Part shown: in pieces, positions 27,058 through 36,938 of the stretch
Position numbering within the stretch: the first letter of the stretch is position 1
Layout of the letters: each line of letters begins with the position of its first letter
NCBI GenBank assembly: GCA_039683515.1
Contig: JBDKRG010000034.1
Location: 62,001-126,000 of the forward strand
From: JAJFUE01 sp039683515
Lineage (GTDB): Bacteria; Sumerlaeota; Sumerlaeia; MVZB01
DNA: 64,000 nucleotides
Direction: 5' to 3'
The notes under the pieces: generated by a model
The model's input: the letters and a program-made list of their open reading frames with translations, nothing else
Told to the model about the DNA's origin: nothing
Database searches by the model: none
Program-made: the position numbers and the translations under genes

Positions 27058-30000
27058 TTGCCGTACATCCGCCGCACACTCGGTTTCATCGCGGCTTTCG
27101 CCGCGTTCGCCATCGCCGCCCGGGCCGGAATCGTCACCGAAGGCACGGCGTCCTATACCGGCGACGGCCTCACCGTTTCGCTCGAATGGAAAGCCGGCGA
27201 CGGCTACAAAGCCCTCGACGAGACGCCCGACTACACGGACGTCACCTGGATTCAGGTTCCCAAGGGGACGCCGATCGAGCTCAAGGCGTCGTGGGGCGAG
27301 CTTCCCGCGGGCGGCATCTTCGAAAAGGCGACGCTGACGCTCAGCCGCCGCGAGGGGGACGAAACCATCGACGCCACCAGCGGCAACAGCATCAGCACGA
27401 ACTTCACGGTGGGCGTCGCGCCGGGGACCGAGAACACGTCGCCGGGCGGCATGACGCTGGCGGTCGTGTGGCAGAAACTGGAACAGGCGGCGACGCAGGA
27501 CACGCCGGCGGTTTACAGGAAGGTGACGACGCAGGTCGGCCGCGGGATCATGCGGCCGATGCGGACGGTCGAGGCCAAGATGCCGGGCGACGCCGACGAC
27601 AAGGCGGTCCTGTACAACGATTTCGAATTCTTCCTGACGCCGTACAACACGCCTTATGTCGATGAGCTGACCGACGAAAAGGACGCCTTCAACGTCCGCT
27701 ACGGGATTCACGTCGGCTGTCCGTCGCCGGACGGCCCGAACGCATCCACCGCCCGCGCCGGCGTGATGGCGCGCGTCGTCTACCTCAGCAGCCATTACAA
27801 GAGCCCGTGGGGGACGACCGATGCCAACGGCGGCACGACCGTGACGCTCGGGTCGGCCGGGATCGACCTGCCGGCGCACGGGACGTATTACGCCCCGGCG
27901 CTGTACGTATCCGCGGCGCCGCTCACGGCCGACGGCGCGACGGCGTGCCCCGCCTATAAGGGCCGGACGCTGACGCTGCCGGCGCTCAAGGATTTCATCG
28001 GGACGCTCAAGCTGAAGGTGACCGACATGGACGACAATCCGCTGCGCGCGACCGTGAACGTGTGGGGCGGGCAATACTTATTGAGCAACGTTTCGGCCAC
28101 GGGCACGGCCGATTCGGCCGGCAACGCATCGATCCGGCTCCTGCCGTGGAAAGCCTCCACCGGAACGAGCGATCAAAACATTCACCTGCCGCCCTACGTC
28201 AACATCTCATCCGATATCACGAACATCGTCGACGGCGCGCAGATGAACCTCATCGACGGGCGGCCCGCGTTCCTGTCGCCGCATTTTTGGCTCCACGACG
28301 GCGCGTATACGTTCAAGGACAAGGGCGCGGCGAGCAAGAAGGCGCGCATCCAGTACCTCGACAAGGACGATAACGTCGTTGCCGAATTCGGCGTCCACCC
28401 CGAACTCAAGCGCGATTCGTCCATCTCCAACGGGCGCGACCGGCATTTCTACGAAATCACGCCGACGCGCGACCTCAAGCTCTACAAGGCGCGGGTGGTT
28501 TATGACGATCCCGACGGCGGCCCGGACCCGATCGTCGCCAGCGGCACGGCGGAGTTCCGCGCCCAGGCCCGGTGGGAACGCGCGATGTCGGGGGCCGAAA
28601 TGCAGTTCCGCATCTGCGCCGTCGGCCCCTGGGCCGGCCAGACCAACGACTTCTTCACGCGCATGAGCCCCCAGCTGCGCCTGCTGCAGACGGCGGCGGC
28701 CGACGAAGTGATGCCGATCCGCATCACGTTCAGCAACGGCCCCGCGTTCACGCCCCAGACTTCGTTCTACCAGCGCGACATCTGGGCGCTTCAGGAACTG
28801 GTCAAGGAGCTCGACCAGGCGCAGCGAGGCAGCCCGTTCAACCGCATCATCGGCATCGTCCCGCCCAATTATCTCGACACCGAGGTCGGCGGCAAGGTCG
28901 CCGGGCTGATGTTCGACGCCTACCCCGGCGCGTTCCTGATCGACCCCTCGAAGATCGGCGCGCACGGCTCCATGCACGAATTCCTGCACACGCTCGGGCT
29001 GCCCGATATCTATGAAGGCGATTACTACGGCACCGGCAAGATCATCCCGCCGCCGTCGTCCAACGGCTACAAGCCGGTCTCGCGCAAGGTCGTCGCCAAC
29101 ATCCCCAAAACCTACCCGAATTTCCAGGCGATCCTGTATGACCACGCAAGAACCGCCTGGGCGCAGGACGGCGAATTCGGGACGCTGCTGCGGTTCGCGT
29201 GCCGGCAGATCACGACTTCTCCAGCGCCGCAAGCCGCGGGGATGCGGGACGGCGCGACGCTCCAGGCCGCGACGGGCACGATCAGCATCAGCGGCGCGTT
29301 CAAGACCGACAAGGCGACGTTCTGGGCGGCCGACCTCGACCCGGTGTTCGCCGACACCGGCACGGCCCAGAATCCGTACGCGGGCAAAACCTACGGCGAT
29401 TATTACGTGCGCGTCGTCGGCGCCTCCAACAACACGCTGGCCGCGGTGTATATCACCGGCGGCAACAAATACAACGCCACGCGCGTCCTGAACGAAAACG
29501 CCTCGGCCTCCAAGTTCCACGGCGTCGGCATCGACAAGAACCTGCGCGCGGCGTTCTCGGCGACTCTGCCGATCGACGCAAGCAGCGTCAGCCGCATCGA
29601 GCTCGGGCCGTCGAACGAGTGGGGCCAGTTCGCGGCCATCTGGAACACGATCACGGTCTCGGCGAACGCCCCCGCGGTCAGCTCGTTCTCGCCCGCCGCG
29701 CCGTCGACCCTGAGCGGCGCGTTCACGCTGAGCTGGAAGGCCACCGACGCCGATCCGGCCGACGCGGCGCAACTGCTCAACCACCGCGTCTTGGTAAGCG
29801 ACGGCGGCGTCACGTGGAGCCTCGTGAGCTCGGCCGCGCAATACGACTGGGGCACGCAAAAATACAGCTGCGCGCTCAACGCGGCCGATTTCCCGCAGGG
29901 GAGCAAATACGCGTTCAAGATCCTCTGCAGCGACGGCCTGCGCACGAGCCAGCTCGTCACGCCGGCGACCTACACGATCAGCGGGTTCAATCCCAATCCG

Positions 30001-31761
30001 GTCGCGTCGCTCGGCGTCGCGGCGTGGGACGGAAAACGCCCGGACACGGGGCCGCTCGCGCTGGCGGTGCCGATCGGCAACACGGGCAACGGGATGCTCA
30101 CCGTCATCCCGGACGCGGCCTCGCTGCCGTCGTGGCTCACGCCGACGTTGCGCGAAACGCGCATCGCGCCGCGCACCACGGGGCTGCTGACGCTGACCGG
30201 CGACCTGCCGACCTCCGGCACCTATCAAAAGACAATCAACCTGAAAACCAACGACCCGGCGCATCCGACGCTGTCGCTGCCGATCAAGATCGTGCAGGGG
30301 CCGACGACCACCGCGCCGCGCGTCCACCGGATCGAAGTCGGGCTGTTCGGCTCGGAGCAGCGGCCGTTCCAGCCGGGCGAAATCGTCAACGTGACGGCCT
30401 GGGAGTACGCAAGCCGCGGCGGCTTGAACGCATTCATGACGATCGAGCGCGTCAGCCCCGGTTGCGCGATCGTCGTCGATCGCGCGCCGATGGAGGCGGG
30501 CGCATGGCCGGGTCAATACCAGGCGACGTGGGAAATCCCTTCCGATATCGCCGACGGCCAGTACGCGGTCGAGATCACGCTCGCCGACCCCAAGGGGGGC
30601 GCCGGCGACTCCGACGGCCTCGCCCCCGGCCAGGACGCGAGTTTCCTGATCCGGCGCTTTAACAGCTCGCCGGTCTTCACGCTGCCGTCGGCGGCCGAGA
30701 CCAGCATGACCGTGACCGCCAATCAGGAGTGCGTGCTCAGCTACAACGTCTCCGATCCCGACGGCGATGCGCTCGACCTGGCCGTCAACGGCTTCCCGTT
30801 CCCGTATTACTGGGATCGCGCCGGCAAGAAAATCCGCTGGTATCCGTCCGCCGGCGGCGTCGGGTATCAACTGGTCCTGTCGGCCCGTGATTCGCACGGC
30901 GCCATCGCCACGCGCACCTGGAAGTTCACGATCAAGGATTCGACCGTGACGATTCCGGCCAACCGCGCCGTGCCGTCGAACCTGCCGGGCTACTCCACGC
31001 TCGTTTCGGGGCAGATTTATTACATCACGGTCGCCGCCACCGGCCAGAAAGGCTGCCGCGTCGATTACCGGCTCGCGGGCTCCTCGACGTGGACGCAGGG
31101 GTCGATCCTCCCTTACAAGGACGTCGAACTCTCGCCCGGGTACCATTACATCTACGCCGAGTGGGACTGGTCGAAGCTCGGGCTCCAGTCGAACAAGCAG
31201 TACGAGCTGCGGTTCGTCAACATCGACGCCGGCAACAAGGCCGATTCGGCGCCGTTGACAAGGCTTGTATTTACGAACACCGTCGCCGGGACGCTCACGC
31301 AGGTCAAGGCGCCGGCCAAGGTCTTCGCCGGGCAGTCCTTCGAAATGCAGGTCACCGCGCGCAACGACGCCACGCAGCCATGGAATTCCGGCTCGGGGAT
31401 CAAGGCCGCGCCCACCGGGACCGATCCGTTCTACTCGGGCCAGCCGCTGACGCTCTCGGGCTGGCAGCAGGTCACGCAGGGGGCGACCGTCACGTGGACG
31501 GTCAGCGCCGCGGCGCCGTCGGCCGCGGGCGCGTATACGACGCGCTGGAACCTGCTCAACGCGCAGGGCGCCGCGCTCGGCTCGGCGGCGGAGGCCGCCG
31601 TCACGGTCATCGCCGACCCGGGCGTCACGCTCGCCGAAATGCGCGCGTATTTACTGAACACCTGGACGCCGGGTTCGACGTGGCTGGGCAAGGCCGATCT
31701 GAACAAGGACGGCAAAGTCAACGTGGCCGATCTTGTGGCGATCAATAACCTCTTGAAATGA
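27058..31761 (+). CDS. Large secreted metalloprotease-like protein with terminal dockerin repeat
   Basis: 1567 residues from a TTG start (27058) preceded by a strong AGGGGGG ribosome site. A signal peptide ends at AIAARA, about residue 23. A long beta-rich N-terminal part is followed by HEFLHTLGLPDIYEGD near residue 640, an HExxHxxGxxD zinc site as in metzincins and M6-type peptidases. Then come Ig/cadherin-like beta domains (FTLSWKATDADPADA near 890, VSDPDGDALDLAVNG near 1230). The C-terminus carries one dockerin-like loop (DLNKDGKVNVADLVAINNLL). Predicted exported, calcium-binding and proteolytic; substrate unknown. A single dockerin repeat is half a normal dockerin. Confidence 0.6.
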   Translation: MPYIRRTLGFIAAFAAFAIAARAGIVTEGTASYTGDGLTVSLEWKAGDGYKALDETPDYTDVTWIQVPKGTPIELKASWGELPAGGIFEKATLTLSRREGDETIDATSGNSISTNFTVGVAPGTENTSPGGMTLAVVWQKLEQAATQDTPAVYRKVTTQVGRGIMRPMRTVEAKMPGDADDKAVLYNDFEFFLTPYNTPYVDELTDEKDAFNVRYGIHVGCPSPDGPNASTARAGVMARVVYLSSHYKSPWGTTDANGGTTVTLGSAGIDLPAHGTYYAPALYVSAAPLTADGATACPAYKGRTLTLPALKDFIGTLKLKVTDMDDNPLRATVNVWGGQYLLSNVSATGTADSAGNASIRLLPWKASTGTSDQNIHLPPYVNISSDITNIVDGAQMNLIDGRPAFLSPHFWLHDGAYTFKDKGAASKKARIQYLDKDDNVVAEFGVHPELKRDSSISNGRDRHFYEITPTRDLKLYKARVVYDDPDGGPDPIVASGTAEFRAQARWERAMSGAEMQFRICAVGPWAGQTNDFFTRMSPQLRLLQTAAADEVMPIRITFSNGPAFTPQTSFYQRDIWALQELVKELDQAQRGSPFNRIIGIVPPNYLDTEVGGKVAGLMFDAYPGAFLIDPSKIGAHGSMHEFLHTLGLPDIYEGDYYGTGKIIPPPSSNGYKPVSRKVVANIPKTYPNFQAILYDHARTAWAQDGEFGTLLRFACRQITTSPAPQAAGMRDGATLQAATGTISISGAFKTDKATFWAADLDPVFADTGTAQNPYAGKTYGDYYVRVVGASNNTLAAVYITGGNKYNATRVLNENASASKFHGVGIDKNLRAAFSATLPIDASSVSRIELGPSNEWGQFAAIWNTITVSANAPAVSSFSPAAPSTLSGAFTLSWKATDADPADAAQLLNHRVLVSDGGVTWSLVSSAAQYDWGTQKYSCALNAADFPQGSKYAFKILCSDGLRTSQLVTPATYTISGFNPNPVASLGVAAWDGKRPDTGPLALAVPIGNTGNGMLTVIPDAASLPSWLTPTLRETRIAPRTTGLLTLTGDLPTSGTYQKTINLKTNDPAHPTLSLPIKIVQGPTTTAPRVHRIEVGLFGSEQRPFQPGEIVNVTAWEYASRGGLNAFMTIERVSPGCAIVVDRAPMEAGAWPGQYQATWEIPSDIADGQYAVEITLADPKGGAGDSDGLAPGQDASFLIRRFNSSPVFTLPSAAETSMTVTANQECVLSYNVSDPDGDALDLAVNGFPFPYYWDRAGKKIRWYPSAGGVGYQLVLSARDSHGAIATRTWKFTIKDSTVTIPANRAVPSNLPGYSTLVSGQIYYITVAATGQKGCRVDYRLAGSSTWTQGSILPYKDVELSPGYHYIYAEWDWSKLGLQSNKQYELRFVNIDAGNKADSAPLTRLVFTNTVAGTLTQVKAPAKVFAGQSFEMQVTARNDATQPWNSGSGIKAAPTGTDPFYSGQPLTLSGWQQVTQGATVTWTVSAAAPSAAGAYTTRWNLLNAQGAALGSAAEAAVTVIADPGVTLAEMRAYLLNTWTPGSTWLGKADLNKDGKVNVADLVAINNLLK

Positions 31762-31840
31762 GCCGGCCGATTACCGAGTCAAGCCGTCATAATATGCCCG
31801 AATTTTTTTAAATTGGCGTGTGCGAAAGATCGAATCCGCC

Positions 31841-31884
31841 CTGTCACTCCGGAGTTCTCGAGTTCAAGTCCCGTCGGCCCCGCC
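31841..31884 (+). repeat. Displaced 3' fragment of a tRNA-Asp gene (possible att site)
   Basis: 44 nt match the anticodon loop through the acceptor 3' side of tRNA-Asp at 23779-23821 with three mismatches. No 5' half precedes it, and its T stem no longer pairs, so it is not a functional tRNA. Such 3'-end copies are left when an element integrates into a tRNA gene. Confidence 0.75.
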
Positions 31885-31932
31885 GGGTTTCCAGGGGCGC
31901 GAGCCGCAAGGGCTTGCGGCTTCTTGGTGTGC

Positions 31933-34479
31933 TTACAGGCGGGGGTCGACGGGCTCGCTTTCGAGCGCGAGGACGCCGAAGGCGCATTCGTGGACGCGGC
32001 GCAGCGGTTCGCGGCGGATGAAACGCTCGAGGCTTTCGATGCCGAGCGCGAACTCGCGCAGCGCCAGCGAGCGTTTTGCCGACAGCCCGCGCGAGCGGAG
32101 GCGCTCCAAGTTTTCCGGCGCGGTGTATTCGAGGCCGTAGATGATGCGCAGATACTCGCGGCCGCGGCACTTGACGGCGGGCTGAAGCAGGCCGCGCTTG
32201 CCGGTGGCGATGTAATCGAGGGGCTTCACCACCATCCCCTCGCCGCCGGCCGCGGTCAGGTCGAGCCACCACCGGATCGCGCCGGCGCGGTTCGAGTCGT
32301 CGGCCAGGTCGACGACCCGGTACGGCGTCGCGATCAGGAAATCGCCGGCGCCGGCGCAGACGCGCGCGAGCGTCTCCATGTGCCAGGCGTGGTCCTTGTC
32401 GACGTGGACCGCCCCCTCGGTCGCGAGCAGGTGGAAGGGAGCGAGCCGGTAATCGTCGGCCGACGCGACCGGCCAGCAATACTGGCGGTAAGCCTGAACG
32501 TAGCGGCCGGCCATCTCGGCGCGGCCGCGGAATTTCTCGACGAGCGCGGCGACGTCCTGGCCGCGCTGGGCCGCGGCCTCGAGGGCGCGCGTCGCGTCGG
32601 CGAGCGAGGATTGCGCGCTGGCGCCGACCGGCGCGTACTGCAGGCGCAGGAGCTCGCGCGCCTTGGCCGACCACGGCATGAGCTCGCAATCGAGGCACGC
32701 CCAGTCGGTACCGAACTCGTCCCAGAACGAGGCGGCGTCCATGGCGCCGCGCAACCGGCCGAGGAGCTCGGCCTGAAGCGCGGCGTCCGCAAAGAACGGC
32801 CGGCCGGTGCGCGTGTAGAAAATCCCCGCGGCGGCCGAGTCCTCCACGCCGAAGCGCCGGGCGGCCGCGCCGGCGTCGCGGCAGACGATCGCGACGCAGC
32901 GCGAGCCCATGTGCTTCTGCTCGCAGACGGCCCGCCCGACGCCGCGGCCGCGATAGTATTCGAGCGCCTCGGCCGGGTGCTCGAGCATCCCCGGCTCCCT
33001 TGACGTCTCGCACGGCGACATCGTCGGCGGCAGGTAGATCAGCCACTTGGGGTTGGCCGCGAAACGGCTCATCGCCTCGAGCGCGGCCATCGAGTTTTCC
33101 TCGCGGATCACGACCTGCGACTGGAGGCGCGTCGAGATGAGGCGCTTGCCGGAGACGTCCTCGAAATCGAGCACGTCGTCGAGCTCCTGCTGGGCGGAAA
33201 TCGCCGGCGCGGGGGCGGGCTCGAGCGGCCGGACCGGCTCGCAGTAAGTCGCGCGCGCGGCGACGGAGACGATTTCGCGCTCGGGATAGCGGAGCGCCGT
33301 CAGCTGCCCGCCGAAGACGCAGCCGGTGTCGATGTCGATCGTGCGGTTGACCCACTGCGGCTCGGGGGTCGGCGTGTGGCCGTAGACGACCGTGGCGCGG
33401 CCGCGATACTCGGCGGCCCAATTGACCCGGACGGGAAGGCCGAACTCGTCGGTCTCGCCGGTCGTCTCGCCGTAGAGTGCGAAGCTGCGCACGGCGCCCG
33501 AGCCGCGCCCCTGCATCTCCTCCTTCATGCCGGCGTGGGCGACGACGAGGTTGCCGCCGTCGAGGACGTAGTGGCTCACGAGCCCATCGAGGAACGCGGA
33601 GACCTCTTGCTTGAACTCGTCGGGCTCGGCCGCGAGCTGCTCGAGCGACGCCTCAAGGCCGTGCGTCATGTGCACGTTGCGGCCGCCGAGCTTGTGCAAA
33701 AGCTTCATGTCGTGGTTGCCGGGGACGCAAAGCGCCGCGCCGCGCCCGGCCATCGACATGACGAGCCTGAGGACCTGCGGGATTTTCGGGCCGCGGTCGA
33801 CGAGGTCGCCGAGGAAGACGGCCTTGCGCCCCGGCGGCGGCGTGGCGGTGAGGCCGCCGTCGACCGCGTAACCGAGCCGCGCGAGCAGTTCGCAGAGCTC
33901 GTCATGGCAGCCATGGACGTCGCCGATGATGTCGAACGGGCCGGTCTCGTGCCTGAGGTTGTTCCACAACGGCTGGCGCTCGACGCGCGCGGCCTCGACG
34001 GCCTCGACCGAATCGAGGACGAAAATATGGCGGAAGCCCTCGAGCTTGAGCCTGCGGCGCGAGCGCCGCAGCTGCGTGATGTGCTGGCGGATGACCTGTT
34101 CGCGCAGGGTGCGGTCGGCGCGGCTGCGGTTGCGCTCGAGGCAGACCTTGTCGGGCAGGTCGAGGACGATCGCGACCGGCAGGCAGTGGTACCTGCGCGC
34201 CAGCGTGACGAGCGGCTTGCGCGCGTCGGGCTGGACGTTCGTGGCGTCGACGACGGTCAGCCGGCCGGCCGCGAGCCGCTTGGCCGCGATGAAATTGAGG
34301 ACGTCGAACGCGTCGCCCGTCGCGTCCATGCTGTTTTCGTCGTCGCTGACGAGCGCGCGGCAGAAGTCGGACGACAGGACCTCGGTCGGCTTGAAGTGCC
34401 GGCGCGCAAAGGTCGACTTGCCGGAGCCGGACGCGCCGACCATGACGACGAGAGAGAGTTCGGGGATGCTAATGTTCAC
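31933..34479 (-). CDS. pnkp: Bacterial polynucleotide kinase-phosphatase-ligase Pnkp
   Basis: 848 residues with three catalytic modules that heal and seal broken RNA. An N-terminal 5'-OH kinase (P-loop GASGSGKS at residues 15-22) is followed by a metallophosphoesterase 2',3'-phosphatase (GDVHGCHDE, GDLVDRGPK, GNHD, and a later GHTPTPEPQW). The C-terminal adenylyltransferase has KHMGSR near residue 522 as the nucleotide-binding lysine motif. Length matches characterised bacterial Pnkp. The start is GTG, overlapping the 3' end of hen1 by 11 nt, so the two are coupled. Pnkp adenylation depends on Hen1 in known systems. Confidence 0.93.
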   Translation of the reverse strand: MNISIPELSLVVMVGASGSGKSTFARRHFKPTEVLSSDFCRALVSDDENSMDATGDAFDVLNFIAAKRLAAGRLTVVDATNVQPDARKPLVTLARRYHCLPVAIVLDLPDKVCLERNRSRADRTLREQVIRQHITQLRRSRRRLKLEGFRHIFVLDSVEAVEAARVERQPLWNNLRHETGPFDIIGDVHGCHDELCELLARLGYAVDGGLTATPPPGRKAVFLGDLVDRGPKIPQVLRLVMSMAGRGAALCVPGNHDMKLLHKLGGRNVHMTHGLEASLEQLAAEPDEFKQEVSAFLDGLVSHYVLDGGNLVVAHAGMKEEMQGRGSGAVRSFALYGETTGETDEFGLPVRVNWAAEYRGRATVVYGHTPTPEPQWVNRTIDIDTGCVFGGQLTALRYPEREIVSVAARATYCEPVRPLEPAPAPAISAQQELDDVLDFEDVSGKRLISTRLQSQVVIREENSMAALEAMSRFAANPKWLIYLPPTMSPCETSREPGMLEHPAEALEYYRGRGVGRAVCEQKHMGSRCVAIVCRDAGAAARRFGVEDSAAAGIFYTRTGRPFFADAALQAELLGRLRGAMDAASFWDEFGTDWACLDCELMPWSAKARELLRLQYAPVGASAQSSLADATRALEAAAQRGQDVAALVEKFRGRAEMAGRYVQAYRQYCWPVASADDYRLAPFHLLATEGAVHVDKDHAWHMETLARVCAGAGDFLIATPYRVVDLADDSNRAGAIRWWLDLTAAGGEGMVVKPLDYIATGKRGLLQPAVKCRGREYLRIIYGLEYTAPENLERLRSRGLSAKRSLALREFALGIESLERFIRREPLRRVHECAFGVLALESEPVDPRL

Positions 34480-35872
34480 GGGTGAATATCCCCATCTGCG
34501 TCGGCGGGCCGAGCTGATCGTCCCGGGGCCCGATCGGCGCGAACCGGACCTGGTAATTGAAGCGTTCGGCGATCGCCCGCGCCCAGCCCTCGAACTGCGC
34601 GCGCGTCCACTCGAAGCGGTGGTCCCGGTGGCGCAGCCGGCCGGCCGGCAGCGACTCGAACCTGGCGTTGTATTCGATGTTGGGCGTCGTCAGGACGATC
34701 GCGCGCGGGCGCGCGAACTCGAACAGGACCCGCTCGAACGCCGCCAGGCGCGCCTCGTCGAGGTGCTCGATGACCTCGACGGCCGCCGCGGCGTCGAACC
34801 CCTCGATCCGGCGGTCGCGATACATGAGCGAGCCGTGCAGCAGCCGGATGCGCTCCCGCTGGCGCTCCGGCAGGCGCTCGACGTGGAGCCGCTCGCCGGC
34901 CTTCTCGAGCGCGCGCCACGAGACGTCGAGGCCGACGATCTCGGCGAACTGCTTCTGCCTGAGCAGAAGCCGGAGGAGCCGGCCCTCGCCGCAGCCCAGG
35001 TCGAGGACGCGCGCGGCGCCCGAGCCGCACAGCTCCGCGACGACCCCGTTCATGCGGCATTCGTTGAGCGAGATCCTGCGCTCGACGGCCTCCTCCTCGC
35101 GCTCGTGGGATTCGAGCTGGTCGTCGGGGTCGCCGGCGTCCTCCTCGGTCAGGCGCGCGAGCGTCTCGCGGACGAGGTGGCGCTGGTGCTTGAGGTAGCG
35201 GTCGACGATCTGCCCGCGCATCGGGTGGCCGCCGAGCCAGCCCTCGCCGTGGCGCAGCAGCTTCTCCGCCTCGTCGTCGCTCACCCAGTAGTGCTTGTCG
35301 TTGTCGAGCACCGGCATGAGCACGTAGAGGTGCGACAGGAGCGCCTCGAGTTTCTGCGCCGCGCGCAGGGTGACGCGGAAATACGGGCTTTCGCCCCACT
35401 CCGGGAAGCGCTCGTCGAGCGGCAGGCGCTCGGCGGCGAGCTCGTAGCCGAGCGGCTCGAACAGGGATCGGAGGAAAGGCTCGCCGCCGCGGCACGGCAG
35501 GGCCGAAAGCGTCGCTTCGAGCGGCATCGGCTCCGCGGCCAGCTCCGGCCGGTCCTTCGAGTGGCCGCCGAGCGCGCTCGAAAACACGCGGGCGATCGCG
35601 ACGCTCATGAACGAGGACGCGACATACGGACGGTCGTTGACGTACTGCGCCAGCGCGTAGCCCTCGCCGGCCGGGCCGCGCCGCCGCACGAGGCCGATCG
35701 GGTCGATGTCGAGCAGGAGCGCCGCCGTGCAGCGCTCGTCGGCCGCCTCCGGGTAGAACACGTGCGCCCGGCCGAACGCCAGGTCGAACGACTGCGCCCG
35801 GGCCGGGTTCTTGTGCAGCAGGTAGCCGAGATCGGTCGCGGGCCGGCGCGTGGTCGTGATCGTCAACAGCAT
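34469..35872 (-). CDS. hen1: RNA 3'-terminal ribose 2'-O-methyltransferase Hen1
   Basis: 467 residues. The N-terminal ~240 residues are the bacterial Hen1 domain that activates the Pnkp ligase (MLLTITTTRRPATDLGYLLHKNP is typical). The C-terminal half is a SAM methyltransferase (RVLDLGCGEGRLLRLL near 290) with the metal-site signature EVIEHLDE and PNIEYN. Hen1 methylates the terminal ribose at the break before sealing, protecting the repaired RNA from the same ribotoxin. ATG at 35872 chosen because it restores the conserved N-terminus. Gene order hen1-pnkp with an 11-nt overlap is as known for this system. Confidence 0.93.
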   Translation of the reverse strand: MLLTITTTRRPATDLGYLLHKNPARAQSFDLAFGRAHVFYPEAADERCTAALLLDIDPIGLVRRRGPAGEGYALAQYVNDRPYVASSFMSVAIARVFSSALGGHSKDRPELAAEPMPLEATLSALPCRGGEPFLRSLFEPLGYELAAERLPLDERFPEWGESPYFRVTLRAAQKLEALLSHLYVLMPVLDNDKHYWVSDDEAEKLLRHGEGWLGGHPMRGQIVDRYLKHQRHLVRETLARLTEEDAGDPDDQLESHEREEEAVERRISLNECRMNGVVAELCGSGAARVLDLGCGEGRLLRLLLRQKQFAEIVGLDVSWRALEKAGERLHVERLPERQRERIRLLHGSLMYRDRRIEGFDAAAAVEVIEHLDEARLAAFERVLFEFARPRAIVLTTPNIEYNARFESLPAGRLRHRDHRFEWTRAQFEGWARAIAERFNYQVRFAPIGPRDDQLGPPTQMGIFTREH

Positions 35873-36025
35873 GGCGGAACTCCGGCGGTCATGATATTGG
35901 ATGAACAGGAAAATCACAAGCGCGGCAGGCGGCCAATGGGGTATATCGGAACAATCCGCGCCGCGCGGATGTCAATGGTATTCGGTTCATGGTGTTCAAC
36001 CGCGTTGACCCGAAAGGAGCGGACG

Positions 36026-36916
36026 ATGAAGCGTCGAGTGCTGCTGGGGTGTTTCGTGTTGTGCTGCCTTGCGGCGCGCGCCGGGGCGGACCGGGGGGAG
36101 ATTCCGTTCGAGAGCGACGTCAAGATCTTCGAGCCCAACCAGCGCGCGATGATCGCGTGGAACGGCTCGGAGGAGATCCTGCTGCTGACGACCGACCTGC
36201 ACGCCTCGCGCAAGAGCAAGGTGCTCGAGGTCATCCCGCTGCCGAACGAGCCGAAGGTCAAGCAGGGCGACACGCAGGCGTTCGTCAGGGCCACCGCCCT
36301 GATCAACATGAAGCTTGACGACAAAGCCGAGCTGACGCGGGCGGAGGAGTTGGGCGGACCGCGGCCGGCCGAGCTGCCCGCCGGCGAGATCACGTTCCAC
36401 GAAAAGATCGGGGCGCACGACGTCAACGTCGCCCGCGTCCTGGATCCGGCCGGTTTCGTCGGCTGGGTGAACGATTACCTCAAGCGCGCCGGCGCGCCTA
36501 ACGCGGTCATCCCGGAGACGCTGAAGGCCTCGGTGGGCGAATACATCCGCGACGGCTTCACATGGTTCGTCTTCGACGTGGTCGAGCTCGACACGAAGCC
36601 CAAAACCAACGAGGCCATCCAGTACCGGTTCAAGACCGACGCGCTGTTCTACCCGTTGAGGATCTCGCGGACGGGCGAGGGGCAGACGCTGATCAGCCTG
36701 ATGATCCTGACGCCGCAATTGCTCAAGACGTTCCCGGGCCTCCCCAAGGGCCGGGTCCAGCCGGCCCACAAGCCGATCGCGATCACCTCGCGGGAGCTGC
36801 GCGACCTGAGCGCGGACATGGACGACCTGCTCGGCCACCGCGAGGACATGCGCCTGCGGATCTGGGATATCTACGGCGCGCTGTCGTCGTTCGACAAGGA
36901 CCTGATCGCGAAGTAG
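36026..36916 (+). CDS. Secreted DUF2330-like protein
   Basis: 296 residues with a Sec signal (MKRRVLLGCFVLCCLAARAGA) and AAAGGAG seven nt before the ATG. The body has NQRAMIAWNGSEEILLLTTDL and VLEVIPLPNEPKV, which recall the DUF2330 group of exported proteins of unknown role. A Cys in the signal could make it a lipoprotein, but no proper lipobox is seen. It is divergent from hen1 and convergent with the S46 peptidase gene; no functional link to RNA repair is evident. Confidence 0.55.
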   Translation: MKRRVLLGCFVLCCLAARAGADRGEIPFESDVKIFEPNQRAMIAWNGSEEILLLTTDLHASRKSKVLEVIPLPNEPKVKQGDTQAFVRATALINMKLDDKAELTRAEELGGPRPAELPAGEITFHEKIGAHDVNVARVLDPAGFVGWVNDYLKRAGAPNAVIPETLKASVGEYIRDGFTWFVFDVVELDTKPKTNEAIQYRFKTDALFYPLRISRTGEGQTLISLMILTPQLLKTFPGLPKGRVQPAHKPIAITSRELRDLSADMDDLLGHREDMRLRIWDIYGALSSFDKDLIAK

Positions 36917-36938
36917 GACTGACTCGGGCAGAAGCCGC

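Noticed and set aside
28207..31146. 979-codon minus-strand frame antisense to the metalloprotease
   Set aside because: Low-complexity Arg/Ala/Val shadow in GC-rich DNA with no start signals.
31841..31884. A second functional tRNA-Asp
   Set aside because: There is no 5' half, the anticodon stem lacks its partner strand and the T stem is broken by substitutions; only the 3' part of the gene is present.
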